Assembly (NCBI RefSeq): GCF_031954525.1
Contig: NZ_CP134867.1
Location: forward strand, 124,001-188,000
Direction of reading: 5' to 3'
Source of the DNA: Dyella sp. BiH032
GTDB lineage: Bacteria; Pseudomonadota; Gammaproteobacteria; Xanthomonadales; Rhodanobacteraceae
Length of the DNA stretch: 64,000 bases
This document shows positions 17,515 through 25,581 of this stretch, one piece after another; within the stretch, counting starts at the first letter, position 1, and each line of letters starts with the position of its first letter. A program made the translations under genes and the position numbers. Under the pieces are notes generated by a model. That model was not told where the DNA came from, did no database searches, and saw only the letters and a program-made list of their open reading frames with translations.

Positions 17515-18573
17515 ATGCGCGGATGGCGCTACCTCGCCCTGGCCATGGCCGGCACCCTCGCGATGGCTCCCGCCTTCGCTGCCAAGCAGACGCCCAAGCC
17601 CGGCCCCAAGTCCAGCGAAGCCCGCAAGGCCGAAGATGGCCGCAACGACGCGCTGCTGGCGTTCCAGCGCGACCTGATCAGCGTGCTCGCCCCCCGCGCC
17701 GATGCACTGCCCCTGCTGGGCGCTGCCCTGCTCGCCCGGCCGCTGCCCAACCAGCCGAAGTACAACGACTTCCACACGCTCATCGAGCGCGCCGCCAAGG
17801 CGGACGACGCCACGCCCGCGGTCACCTGGTTGCGCCTGAGCGATTGCGACGCCAAGGCCGACGCCTGTCCCAACGCCGACGCACTGGGCAAGCTGACCGG
17901 GCAGGCGCCCGACAATGCCGCGATATGGCTGCTCAAGCTGGGCCAGGACGCGCACGACGGCCGCAAGGACGCCGCGCGCGAGGATCTGGCCAAGGCCGCC
18001 GCCGCCAAGATCTACGACGACTACACCGGCACCAGCCTCAAGGCGCTCGCCGAGAACGTCACGGTACTTCCTCCCCCGCCGGCCACGATCAGCCCGCTCT
18101 CCGCCACAGGGGCCACCGGCGTGCAGCTGACGCTGGTGTTCGGCTTGGCGGCGACCCAGCCGCAGCCGGGCCTGCAAGCCACCGCCAGGCTGTGCGAAGG
18201 CGCCGGCGACGACGCGGCGCTGAAAGACGACTGCCTCAAGCTCGGCCGCCTGCTGGAATGGGGCTCCAGCCCGCTGGCGCGCTCGCTGGGCCTGCATCTG
18301 CGCGAGGTGCTCGCGCCCGATCCGGCCCAGCAGGAAGACGCCAGGCGTGCCCGTCGCAACCTGGTCTGGCAGGTGCAGAACTTCGCCCAGCTGTCCTCCC
18401 GCGCCCAGGGCGACGTCGCCCTCGCCCAGCACATGCTCGCCCTCGCCCGCAGCGGCGGTACCGAGATGAGCCTGATGCTGGCCGCGCTGCGCGACTATCA
18501 GATTCCCGCGGACGCCCCGGCCGAAGGGGAAAGCGCCAAGGAAAACACGGTATCGGGAACGGGCAACGGCTAA
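17515..18573 (+). CDS. Exported protein of unknown function
   Basis: A 352-residue protein that I do not recognise. Residues 1-21 form a clear signal peptide (RGWRYLALAMAGTLAMAPAFA), so it is periplasmic. The remainder is Ala/Leu-rich and helical with repeated short acidic/basic helices, reminiscent of helical-repeat (TPR/SEL1-like) solenoids, but no canonical repeat is evident. Cys residues occur as pairs (CDAKADAC; later single Cys) and could form disulfides. The ATG at 17515 has GGAG upstream; an ATG at 17503 is in frame. It is followed on the same strand by a ParA-like gene 81 bp later. Confidence 0.65.
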   Translation: MRGWRYLALAMAGTLAMAPAFAAKQTPKPGPKSSEARKAEDGRNDALLAFQRDLISVLAPRADALPLLGAALLARPLPNQPKYNDFHTLIERAAKADDATPAVTWLRLSDCDAKADACPNADALGKLTGQAPDNAAIWLLKLGQDAHDGRKDAAREDLAKAAAAKIYDDYTGTSLKALAENVTVLPPPPATISPLSATGATGVQLTLVFGLAATQPQPGLQATARLCEGAGDDAALKDDCLKLGRLLEWGSSPLARSLGLHLREVLAPDPAQQEDARRARRNLVWQVQNFAQLSSRAQGDVALAQHMLALARSGGTEMSLMLAALRDYQIPADAPAEGESAKENTVSGTGNG

Positions 18574-18654
18574 GCCGCGCCCTGCGCGCCATTCCCTGTT
18601 CCCTGTTCCCCCATCCCGTGTACCCTTGGCCCACCTCGACAACAGGGGCGGCGC

Positions 18655-19290
18655 ATGCTGACAGTGCTGGTGGCAAGCAGCAAAGGCGGTTGCGGCAAAA
18701 GCACGCTGGTGACCCAGCTGGCTTCGCACTGGGCGCAGGACGGGAAGCACACGGCGATCGTGGATGCCGACCGGCAGGGTTCCAGTTTCCGCTGGGCGGC
18801 GCGGCGCGCCGAGAACAACGTTCCCGGCGTGCTTGCCGTGGAAGGCGGGCGCAAGGCGCTGGATAAACTTCCCGAGGACACGCAACGCACCCTCGTCGAC
18901 ACGCCGGCCGGTTCGCACGAGCGCGAACTGGAACCCTACCTGGAACAGGCCAGCGTGCTCCTCGTGCCGGTGCTGCCCTCGACCTTCGACCTCGACGCCA
19001 CGCTCGATTTCCTCCAGCACCTCCAGCAGATCCCGCGCATCAAGCGCGGCAAGCTGCCGGTGGGCCTGGTGGGCAACCGCCTCAAGCCGTGGACCCGCGC
19101 CAGCCAGGACGCCATGGAACAGGTCGCCGCCCAGTCGCCCTTCCCGCTGGTCGCGGAACTGCGCGACAGCCAGGCCTACGTGCTGCTGACCGCGCTCGGC
19201 AAAGGCATCTTTGACTACGGCTCCGAGCAGGTGCGCGGCCACCAGGAGGACTGGAAACAGCTCCTGCGCTGGATCAAACGCCAGCATTGA
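18655..19290 (+). CDS. ParA/MinD-family ATPase
   Basis: A 211-residue deviant-Walker ATPase with KGGCGKST at 10-17 (signature Lys K10), the switch-like VDADRQGSS and VDTPAGS. It is short, single-domain and lacks an N-terminal HTH, so it resembles orphan ParA-like cargo-positioning or plasmid-partition relatives rather than the chromosomal ParA. No parB or centromere-like repeats are nearby. The cargo is unknown; neighbours (an exported protein upstream, sixA downstream) give no clear clue. Confidence 0.82.
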   Translation: MLTVLVASSKGGCGKSTLVTQLASHWAQDGKHTAIVDADRQGSSFRWAARRAENNVPGVLAVEGGRKALDKLPEDTQRTLVDTPAGSHERELEPYLEQASVLLVPVLPSTFDLDATLDFLQHLQQIPRIKRGKLPVGLVGNRLKPWTRASQDAMEQVAAQSPFPLVAELRDSQAYVLLTALGKGIFDYGSEQVRGHQEDWKQLLRWIKRQH

Positions 19291-19327
19291 GCCAACCTAG
19301 CGCGCACTCATTCCTTCGGAGCCATCC

Positions 19328-19816
19328 ATGCGAGAACTCATCCTGTTGCGCCACGCCGAAGCCCAGCCCGCACAGCCTGGCGGAGACGACCTGGGCCGCC
19401 GCCTGAGCGGACGTGGCGAGCAGGAAGCCCGCGCGGCGGGCCGGTGGCTCGAGCAATGGCTGAAGAAGCACGGCCAGCAGCGGCCGGGCCGCGTGCTCTG
19501 CTCGCCGTCCGAGCGCACCCGCGCAACCGCGGCGCTGGCCCTGGCCGAGGTGCAGGGCGCGCCGGAACCCGAGCTCTGCGAAGACATCTACGAAGCCACC
19601 CAAGGCGAGCTGCTCGCCCTGCTCGACGATCACGGCGACGTCGACTCGGTCCTGCTGGTCGGCCACAACCCTGGCATCGAGCGCCTGGTCGCGCTGCTGG
19701 CCGAGGGACGCTCCGACGAATACCGCGGCGTGCCGCCCGCCGGCATCGCGGTGTTCCACTCGGACGAGGGCTTCGAACCGGGCCATGCCCGCCTGGAAGC
19801 CTTCTGGTCGCCGTGA
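19328..19816 (+). CDS. sixA: Phosphohistidine phosphatase SixA-like
   Basis: A 162-residue histidine-phosphatase-superfamily protein with the catalytic RHA at 8-10, a second Arg in CSPSERTRATA and the distal His in LVGHNPGIE. The length and motif layout match SixA, which in E. coli dephosphorylates phosphohistidine in NPr of the nitrogen phosphotransferase system. Its stop overlaps the GTG start of the next gene (GTGA), implying coupling with the YceI gene. Confidence 0.9.
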   Translation: MRELILLRHAEAQPAQPGGDDLGRRLSGRGEQEARAAGRWLEQWLKKHGQQRPGRVLCSPSERTRATAALALAEVQGAPEPELCEDIYEATQGELLALLDDHGDVDSVLLVGHNPGIERLVALLAEGRSDEYRGVPPAGIAVFHSDEGFEPGHARLEAFWSP

Positions 19817-20403
19817 ATCGCAGACGACGACGCTGGCTCGCACAGCGCGTCGCGGCTCCGCTGGTTCTTGCCCTCGCCTCGCCCTCCGCGCTCCACGCCG
19901 CCGATTACCGCATCGACCCCGCGCGTTCGCACGCGGAGTTCGGCGTGCGCCTGTTCTGGCTGAGCCAGGTCACCGGCAGCTTCGAACGCATCGAGGGCGA
20001 GGTCACCCTGAGCGCGCGCCGCGACGTCGCGGTGGTCGACGCGCACATCGCGGTCGACAGCATCCGCATGGGGTCCGAGCGGTTCCGCCGCTGGGTCATG
20101 GCGCCGGAGTTCTTCGACGCGGAGCATTACCCGACGATCCATTTCGTCTCCGAACCGGTGCCGGTCGCCTCGCTGGAGAACGGCGGCGAGCTCTACGGCA
20201 GGCTCACGCTGCGCGGCGTCTCGCGCCCGGCCCACTTCGAGTTGCTGCCCTCGCCCTGCCCGCTGGACTCGCCGCGCGAATGCCGCATCGAGGTGCGCGG
20301 CGACATCCAGCGCAGCGACTTCGGCATGACCGGGCACCGTACGGCGCTGTCCGACCAGGTCCGCCTGGGCCTGGTCATCGCCATCGACCGCGCCGCGCCA
20401 TGA
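19813..20403 (+). CDS. YceI family periplasmic lipid-binding-type protein
   Basis: A 196-residue lipocalin-like protein. The N-terminus is basic (NRRRRRWLAQR) followed by a hydrophobic signal segment ending near LHAADYRIDPARS, where the mature YceI domain starts. YceI hallmarks include ADYRIDPARSHAEFGV, GEVTLSARRDVAVVDA, FFDAEHYPTIHFVS and a terminal DQVRLGLVIAIDR. Family members bind polyisoprenoid-type lipids in the periplasm. The start is the GTG at 19813 inside the sixA stop; a much longer overlapping frame upstream is only the shadow of sixA. Confidence 0.88.
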   Translation: MNRRRRRWLAQRVAAPLVLALASPSALHAADYRIDPARSHAEFGVRLFWLSQVTGSFERIEGEVTLSARRDVAVVDAHIAVDSIRMGSERFRRWVMAPEFFDAEHYPTIHFVSEPVPVASLENGGELYGRLTLRGVSRPAHFELLPSPCPLDSPRECRIEVRGDIQRSDFGMTGHRTALSDQVRLGLVIAIDRAAP

Positions 20404-20467
20404 ACGACCGCTGGCCCGATGCGGCCGGCGCCGCGTCGGCGCGGCCATCGCTCCGTATCATCGCGCC

Positions 20468-22342
20468 ATGACTTCGCGCTGGACGTGCGTCCTACTCCTG
20501 CTTCTCGCCTCCGCCCTGCTGCCCGGCTGCACGATGTCGCCGGCGCAGATCCGCCGTGCCGACGCCCTGGTGACGGCGCAGACCGATCATCGGGTCGATT
20601 GCGCGACCGCAGACCATTGCGCGCAGCCGTCACCCCTGCTGGATGCCGCCGAAGCCGCCCTCGGCGCGTCCACCGCGGAACATCCCGTCCACATGGTCAC
20701 GCTGCTCAACGACAGCGAGCCGGCCATGGTGGCGCGCATCAACCTGATCCGCGCGGCGAAACGCTCGATCGACATCCAGACCTACATCTGGGACCAGGAC
20801 GACGCCGGCCAGCTGGTGCTCGACGAACTGGTGCGCGCCGCACGGCGCGGCGTCAAGGTACGCATCCTGGCGGACCAGCTGTTCTCCTTCAACGACGTGA
20901 ACTGGCTCACTCGCCTGGCGCGCGCGCACGCCAACCTCGAGATTCGTCTCTACAACCCGACCTTCCGCGAATCGGAAACCTCGCCGCTGGAATTCGCCGC
21001 CGGCATCGTGTGCTGCTTCCACACGCTGAACCAGCGCATGCACAACAAGATCCTGCTGGTCGACGACGCCATCGGCATTACCGGCGGACGCAACTACCAG
21101 GACCGCTACTTCGACTGGGACAACGACTTCGACTACGTCGACCGCGACGTGATGGTCGGCGGCCCCGCCGCGCGCGAGATGAGCGAAAGCTTCGAGCGGT
21201 TCTGGAAGCACAAGCGCTCCGTGCCGTTGCCGCACCTGCGCGACATCTACCGAATGCTGGTCAATTCGCCGCCGGCGCCCTGGCGCGAGCCGGTCTACCT
21301 GCACCCCGAGCGCGTCGCGCGCGTGCAGGACGAAGCGGAAGATCCCGATTGGCTGGACGAATACCTGATCGACCCTTCGTTGCGCACCACCTCGCCGGTG
21401 GAGTTCTTCAGCGATCTGCCCGCCAAGACCGAACAACCGCGGGAACGCGAGGCACGCGAATTCACCGCCAACGTGATGCGCATGGTGGGCTCGGCCAAGG
21501 CGGAAGTGGTGCTGCAGACGCCCTACCTGGTGATGAGCAAGCGCGCCCGGAAGATCTTCGAGCGCCTGCACGGGCAGGAAGAACCGCCGCGGATCGTCGT
21601 GTCGACCAATTCTTTGGCGTCCACCGATGCGTTTGCCGTGTACGCGATGTCGTACAAGCACCGCAAGCGCTACCTCACCGAGTACGGCTTCGAAATCTAC
21701 GAGATGAAACCGCGCGCGCTGGGTCCGGCGCAGGACAACGCCTACGCCAGCGCGGACGATGGCCCCAGCGGCGAGAAACCGGTGAGCAAACGCCGCTTCG
21801 TCGGCACCGAGGGTCGCGGTGTATTGCTGGGCCGCGGCGGCAAGCGCAACCGTCCTGCGCCCCTGATCAGTCCCGGCCGGCGCTTCGGCCTGCATGCCAA
21901 ATCGATCGTGGTGGACGACCGCTTCGCCATGGTCGGCTCGCACAACTTCGACCCGCGCTCGGACCACTACAACACCGAGGCAGGCGTCATCGTGTATGAC
22001 CGCGCTTTCGCCCAGCAGCTGCGCACCGCGATCATGCGCGAGACCCAGCCGGAGAACGCCTGGGTGATCGCCCCGCGGCAACGCTCGATTCCCCTGCTGT
22101 CCGATCTCAACGCGGCCATCGGCGACCTGTCGGCCTCGCTGCCGCTGTTCGACTTCTGGCCGTATCGCTACGCCACCAGCTACGAACTCAAGGAAGGCTG
22201 CACGCCGATGCGGCCGAGCGACCCGGATTTCTTCAGCTGCTACCAGCCGGTGGGCGACTTCCCGGAAGTGGCCATCTCGCCCAAGCTCATCTACACGCGG
22301 TTGATCACGGCGTTCGGCTCGGGCGCGAACGGCATTCTTTGA
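20468..22342 (+). CDS. Phospholipase D-family lipoprotein (cardiolipin synthase-like)
   Basis: A 624-residue protein with a type II signal peptide (lipobox LLPGC, lipidated C20) and two HKD motifs: HNKILLVDD at H192 and HAKSIVVDD at H476, each followed by G(G/S)xN. Two HKD motifs in one chain form one active site for phosphodiester transfer or hydrolysis, so it may be a cardiolipin synthase C-type enzyme or a phospholipase at the membrane. A charged insertion with RGGKRNR precedes the second HKD. It is downstream of yceI on the same strand (64-bp gap). Confidence 0.88.
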   Translation: MTSRWTCVLLLLLASALLPGCTMSPAQIRRADALVTAQTDHRVDCATADHCAQPSPLLDAAEAALGASTAEHPVHMVTLLNDSEPAMVARINLIRAAKRSIDIQTYIWDQDDAGQLVLDELVRAARRGVKVRILADQLFSFNDVNWLTRLARAHANLEIRLYNPTFRESETSPLEFAAGIVCCFHTLNQRMHNKILLVDDAIGITGGRNYQDRYFDWDNDFDYVDRDVMVGGPAAREMSESFERFWKHKRSVPLPHLRDIYRMLVNSPPAPWREPVYLHPERVARVQDEAEDPDWLDEYLIDPSLRTTSPVEFFSDLPAKTEQPREREAREFTANVMRMVGSAKAEVVLQTPYLVMSKRARKIFERLHGQEEPPRIVVSTNSLASTDAFAVYAMSYKHRKRYLTEYGFEIYEMKPRALGPAQDNAYASADDGPSGEKPVSKRRFVGTEGRGVLLGRGGKRNRPAPLISPGRRFGLHAKSIVVDDRFAMVGSHNFDPRSDHYNTEAGVIVYDRAFAQQLRTAIMRETQPENAWVIAPRQRSIPLLSDLNAAIGDLSASLPLFDFWPYRYATSYELKEGCTPMRPSDPDFFSCYQPVGDFPEVAISPKLIYTRLITAFGSGANGIL

Positions 22343-22354
22343 CGGCCGCCCGCC

Positions 22355-22882
22355 TCAGACCGGCTTGTCGGCGGTGGCGAAGCGCATCGGCAGGTTGCCG
22401 CTGACGCCTTCGGGATGATCGGCCGGTACGGCGAAGCGCCAGCGCTGCACGGTCTGGACCGCTTCCTGGTCCAGCGCCGGATCCCCGCTGGACTGGTCCA
22501 CCACCGCATGGATCACCCGCCCTTGGCCATCGACTGACAGATGCAGCACGACGCTGCCCTCGCGCACGACCCGGCGACTGAAGAACGACGCCGGCGCCGC
22601 CGGCATCTCGATCGGCGTCAGCGTCGTCGTGGCCGGTTCGGCCGGCTCGGCCGATGCCCGCGCCACGTCCACTGGCGGCAGATGGACGGCATGCGACGGC
22701 ACGCGAGGCTTGACCGCTTGCGCCCGCGGGGCGGGCGACGACACGGCAGCGGCCCGGCTCCGGGCCGCGATCCGGTCCGGACCCGCCCATCCCGCCGTCA
22801 ACCCGCTGAGCCAGGCAGTGCCCGCCACGCCCACCGCCAGCGCGAGCAGGCTCAAGGCAGTGGTGGTGCGCAAGCGGAACAT
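22355..22882 (-). CDS. TonB C-terminal-domain protein
   Basis: A 175-residue protein: an N-terminal transmembrane helix (about 8-28), a Pro/Ala-rich spacer, and a C-terminal TonB-like domain (EGSVVLHLSVDGQGRVIHAV...ALDQEAVQTVQRWRF). The spacer is shorter than in true TonB, and no exbB/exbD genes are near, so whether it energises an outer-membrane receptor is open. It lies 18 bp downstream of the thiolase gene on the same strand and ends 12 bp from the convergent phospholipase gene. Confidence 0.8.
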   Translation of the reverse strand: MFRLRTTTALSLLALAVGVAGTAWLSGLTAGWAGPDRIAARSRAAAVSSPAPRAQAVKPRVPSHAVHLPPVDVARASAEPAEPATTTLTPIEMPAAPASFFSRRVVREGSVVLHLSVDGQGRVIHAVVDQSSGDPALDQEAVQTVQRWRFAVPADHPEGVSGNLPMRFATADKPV

Positions 22883-22900
22883 GGCTCGGGAAAAAGCGCC

Positions 22901-24184
22901 TCAGCGCTCCAGGATAGCGGTCACGCCCATGCCGCCGGCGGTGCAGATGGAAATCAGGCCGCGGCCCGAACCCTTCTGCTCCAGCAGCTTGGCCAGCGTG
23001 GCGACGATACGCGCGCCGGTGGCGGCGAACGGATGCCCCACGGCTAGGCTGGAACCGTGCACGTTGAGCTTCGCCGGATCGATGCTGCCCAGCGGTTTGT
23101 CCAGCCCCAGGCGGCTGCGGCAGTACTCCTCGCTTTCCCACGCACGCAGCGTGCACAGTACCTGCGCGGCGAAAGCCTCGTGGATCTCGTAGAAGTCGAA
23201 GTCCTGCAGAGTGAGGCCATGGCGCGCGAGCATGCGCGGCACCGCGATCGTCGGCGCCATCAGCAGGCCTTCGCCATGCACGAAGTCCACCGCCGCCACC
23301 TCGGCATCGCGGAAATAGGCCTGGACGCTCAGGCCGCGCTTGGCCGCCCAATCCTCGCTGGCCAGCAGCACCGCCGCCGCGCCGTCGGAGAGGCCGGTGG
23401 AGTTGCCCGCGGTCAGCGTGCCGTGGCCGGAAATCTTGTCGAACGCCGGCTTGAGCGAACCCAGCTTTTCCATGGTGGTGTCGGGACGCAGGAAGCCGTC
23501 GCGCTTGAGGCCGCGGAACGGCACCACGAGGTCCTCGAAGAAACCGGCTTCGTACGCGGCCGCCAGCTTCTGGTGGCTTTCCAGCGCCAGCCGGTCCTGC
23601 GCCTCGCGGCCGATGTGCCATTCCTTGGCCATGCGCTCGCAATGGTCGCCCATCGACATGCCGGTGCGCGGCTCGGCCACGCCGGGGAACGCGGGCTTCA
23701 ATTCCTTCAGGGAGAAGCCGCGGGTGAAGGCGGCCATCTTGTCCTGCCAGCCCTTCGCGCGGTTGATCGCCAGCAGGCGCTTGCGCAAGCGCTCGCCCAG
23801 CACGATCGGCACGTCGCTGGTGGTGTCCGAGCCGCCGGCTACGCCGGCCTCGATCTGTCCCGTGGCGATCTTGTTGGCAATGATGATGGCGTTGTCCAGC
23901 GAGGTGCCGCAGGCGCGCGCCGTGGTGATGCCGGGCGTGGTGGGCGCAAGTCCGGAGGAAAGCACCGCCTCGCGCGCCAGGTTCCACTCCGAGGAGTGCT
24001 TGATCACCGCGCCCATCGCCACTTCGCCCAGCTCCTCGCCGTGCAGGCGGAAGCGCTCGACCAGGGAGCCCAGCACCTTGACCGACATGCCGAAATTGCC
24101 GACGTCGGCATAGGCGGTGTTGTTGCGGCAGAAGGGAATGCGGATGCCGCCGATCACACCGACGCGCTTGGGGGTGTTTTCCAT
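22901..24184 (-). CDS. fadI: Acetyl-CoA C-acyltransferase (thiolase, FadI type)
   Basis: A 427-residue thiolase that cleaves 3-ketoacyl-CoA in beta-oxidation. The acyl-accepting Cys is C92 in TTARACGTSLDNAI, with the His of HEAFAAQV at 335 and the second Cys at 414 in CTAGGMG. Length and the N-terminal VGVIGGIRIPFCR fit the FadI group, not the shorter biosynthetic PhaA. The frame is open to 24298, but the ATG at 24184 (after AAGGAC) starts the conserved domain. No fadJ is in the window, so the partner multifunctional enzyme must lie elsewhere. Confidence 0.92.
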   Translation of the reverse strand: MENTPKRVGVIGGIRIPFCRNNTAYADVGNFGMSVKVLGSLVERFRLHGEELGEVAMGAVIKHSSEWNLAREAVLSSGLAPTTPGITTARACGTSLDNAIIIANKIATGQIEAGVAGGSDTTSDVPIVLGERLRKRLLAINRAKGWQDKMAAFTRGFSLKELKPAFPGVAEPRTGMSMGDHCERMAKEWHIGREAQDRLALESHQKLAAAYEAGFFEDLVVPFRGLKRDGFLRPDTTMEKLGSLKPAFDKISGHGTLTAGNSTGLSDGAAAVLLASEDWAAKRGLSVQAYFRDAEVAAVDFVHGEGLLMAPTIAVPRMLARHGLTLQDFDFYEIHEAFAAQVLCTLRAWESEEYCRSRLGLDKPLGSIDPAKLNVHGSSLAVGHPFAATGARIVATLAKLLEQKGSGRGLISICTAGGMGVTAILER

Positions 24185-24264
24185 GTCCTTGAGGATCCAG
24201 CCGGGCTGAGCGTTCAAGGCTAACGCGCCCCGCCAGCGGGCGAAAGCCTGAACGCCGCGAATGC

Positions 24265-24270
24265 TAGACT
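24265..24270 (+). promoter_or_regulatory. Candidate -10 box (TAGACT)
   Basis: GCTAGACTTTTGG lies 31 bp before the GTG at 24301. It supports that start over a TTG at 24280, but no clear -35 is seen. Confidence 0.3.
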
Positions 24271-24300
24271 TTTGGTTCTTTGCCGTTCGGGTTCGCAAAC

Positions 24301-25443
24301 GTGGAAGCCTCGTCGCTGGTCGCCCTGCCCATCGTGCTCGCGCTGGAGCTGTCGCCGGGCGAGAAACCCGGCCGCCTCACCCTGAGCCGCGACGACGCGG
24401 CCGAGCTGGCCGCCTTGGCGGCGGCCGACCTGCACGCGCTGGTGCCGGACGTGGCGCAAGGCCGCCTGGCCATGGCCGGCGCGCTGTTCGACGCGGTGGA
24501 GCTGCTGCGCCCGGGCTTCCCCGTGTGGGCCACGCTGGACGAGCTTGCCCGCCGCGTGCCGCGCGGCCATCTCGACAACGTGGTCGCCTTCGGCACCCAC
24601 GAGGGGCACATGCCGGCGCAGCCGCTGGAACCGGAGGCTGCCTACGCCGACGGCCCGATGCGCCTGCTCCCGCTCAGCCTGCTGGCGCCCGAGGAGCTGG
24701 CCGAGGAACTGGCCAGCCGGCTCGAGGTGGAGCTGGTCGGCCGCGGCGAAGCCGGCGCGCGCACCGCCGACTGGCTGATGCGCACGCTGGGCGTGCGTCT
24801 GGAGCACGCCCGCTACCTGAGCCGCAACGACCTGCTGGCAATGACCTGCGTGCAGTACGAGCACGTCAATCTCGCCGCGTTGTGGGAGCTGCTCGAATGC
24901 GCGCTGCTCACGCCCTACCGCGAGGAATCCACCCTGAGCGCCCGCGGTCTCGCGCTCAGCTATGCCGACGGCAAGGTCCGCGTGCAATCGCCGGCCGATT
25001 GGGTCGCCGCGCAGCCTGGCGAACCGGCGCAGCGCGCACACGACCTCGCGGGCATCGTGTTCGAGCTGCGCCAGTACGCGGCGCTGCTGCAGGCGCACGG
25101 CCTCGAACTGGACATTAGTTCGGCCGGCGCGCAAGCAACCGAGACCGGCCCGGGCTTTCTGCTGGAAACCTTCGGCGCGCCGGAGCCTGCTTATGGCGAA
25201 GCGCAGCTGTACGCCCACGAAGCACCCGGCCTGGGCGTGGTGGCGGTGACGCTGGCCCAGCGCGGCGAGAACGGGCGCGCCCGCGTGCTCGCCCATGGAT
25301 ATCCCCTGCAGCCGCGCGCCCTCGGCCCGCTGGCCGCGACACTGGCCGAACGCTACGCCCTGCCCGCCGAGCTGCACGCGCTGGGCCGCATCCTGCTCGA
25401 CGATGCCGGCCGGCTCGGCGCGCCCGCGCAGCCGCTGCACTGA
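24301..25443 (+). CDS. Cytoplasmic protein of unknown function
   Basis: A 380-residue protein that I do not recognise. It has no signal peptide or membrane helix, is acidic and Ala/Leu/Glu-rich, and reads as a mixed alpha/beta protein (for example PLSLLAPEELAEELASRLEVEL and RNDLLAMTCVQYEHVNLAALWELLE). No catalytic motif is evident. The GTG at 24301 is favoured by a -10-like box upstream; an in-frame TTG at 24280 would add seven residues. It is divergent from fadI and precedes the PAS-GGDEF-EAL gene by 138 bp. Confidence 0.65.
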   Translation: MEASSLVALPIVLALELSPGEKPGRLTLSRDDAAELAALAAADLHALVPDVAQGRLAMAGALFDAVELLRPGFPVWATLDELARRVPRGHLDNVVAFGTHEGHMPAQPLEPEAAYADGPMRLLPLSLLAPEELAEELASRLEVELVGRGEAGARTADWLMRTLGVRLEHARYLSRNDLLAMTCVQYEHVNLAALWELLECALLTPYREESTLSARGLALSYADGKVRVQSPADWVAAQPGEPAQRAHDLAGIVFELRQYAALLQAHGLELDISSAGAQATETGPGFLLETFGAPEPAYGEAQLYAHEAPGLGVVAVTLAQRGENGRARVLAHGYPLQPRALGPLAATLAERYALPAELHALGRILLDDAGRLGAPAQPLH

Positions 25444-25581
25444 CAGCGCTGCGCACCGGCAAGGTTCGCGCGCCCCTAGACATTTCCTTCACCTCGCCGC
25501 GATCGCCGCCTACTGCCCACCCGCTGCGACTTGGCGCATGATGCGGGCTGGAGCGTCCTACAGGGGTGGCGGACGGACGGT

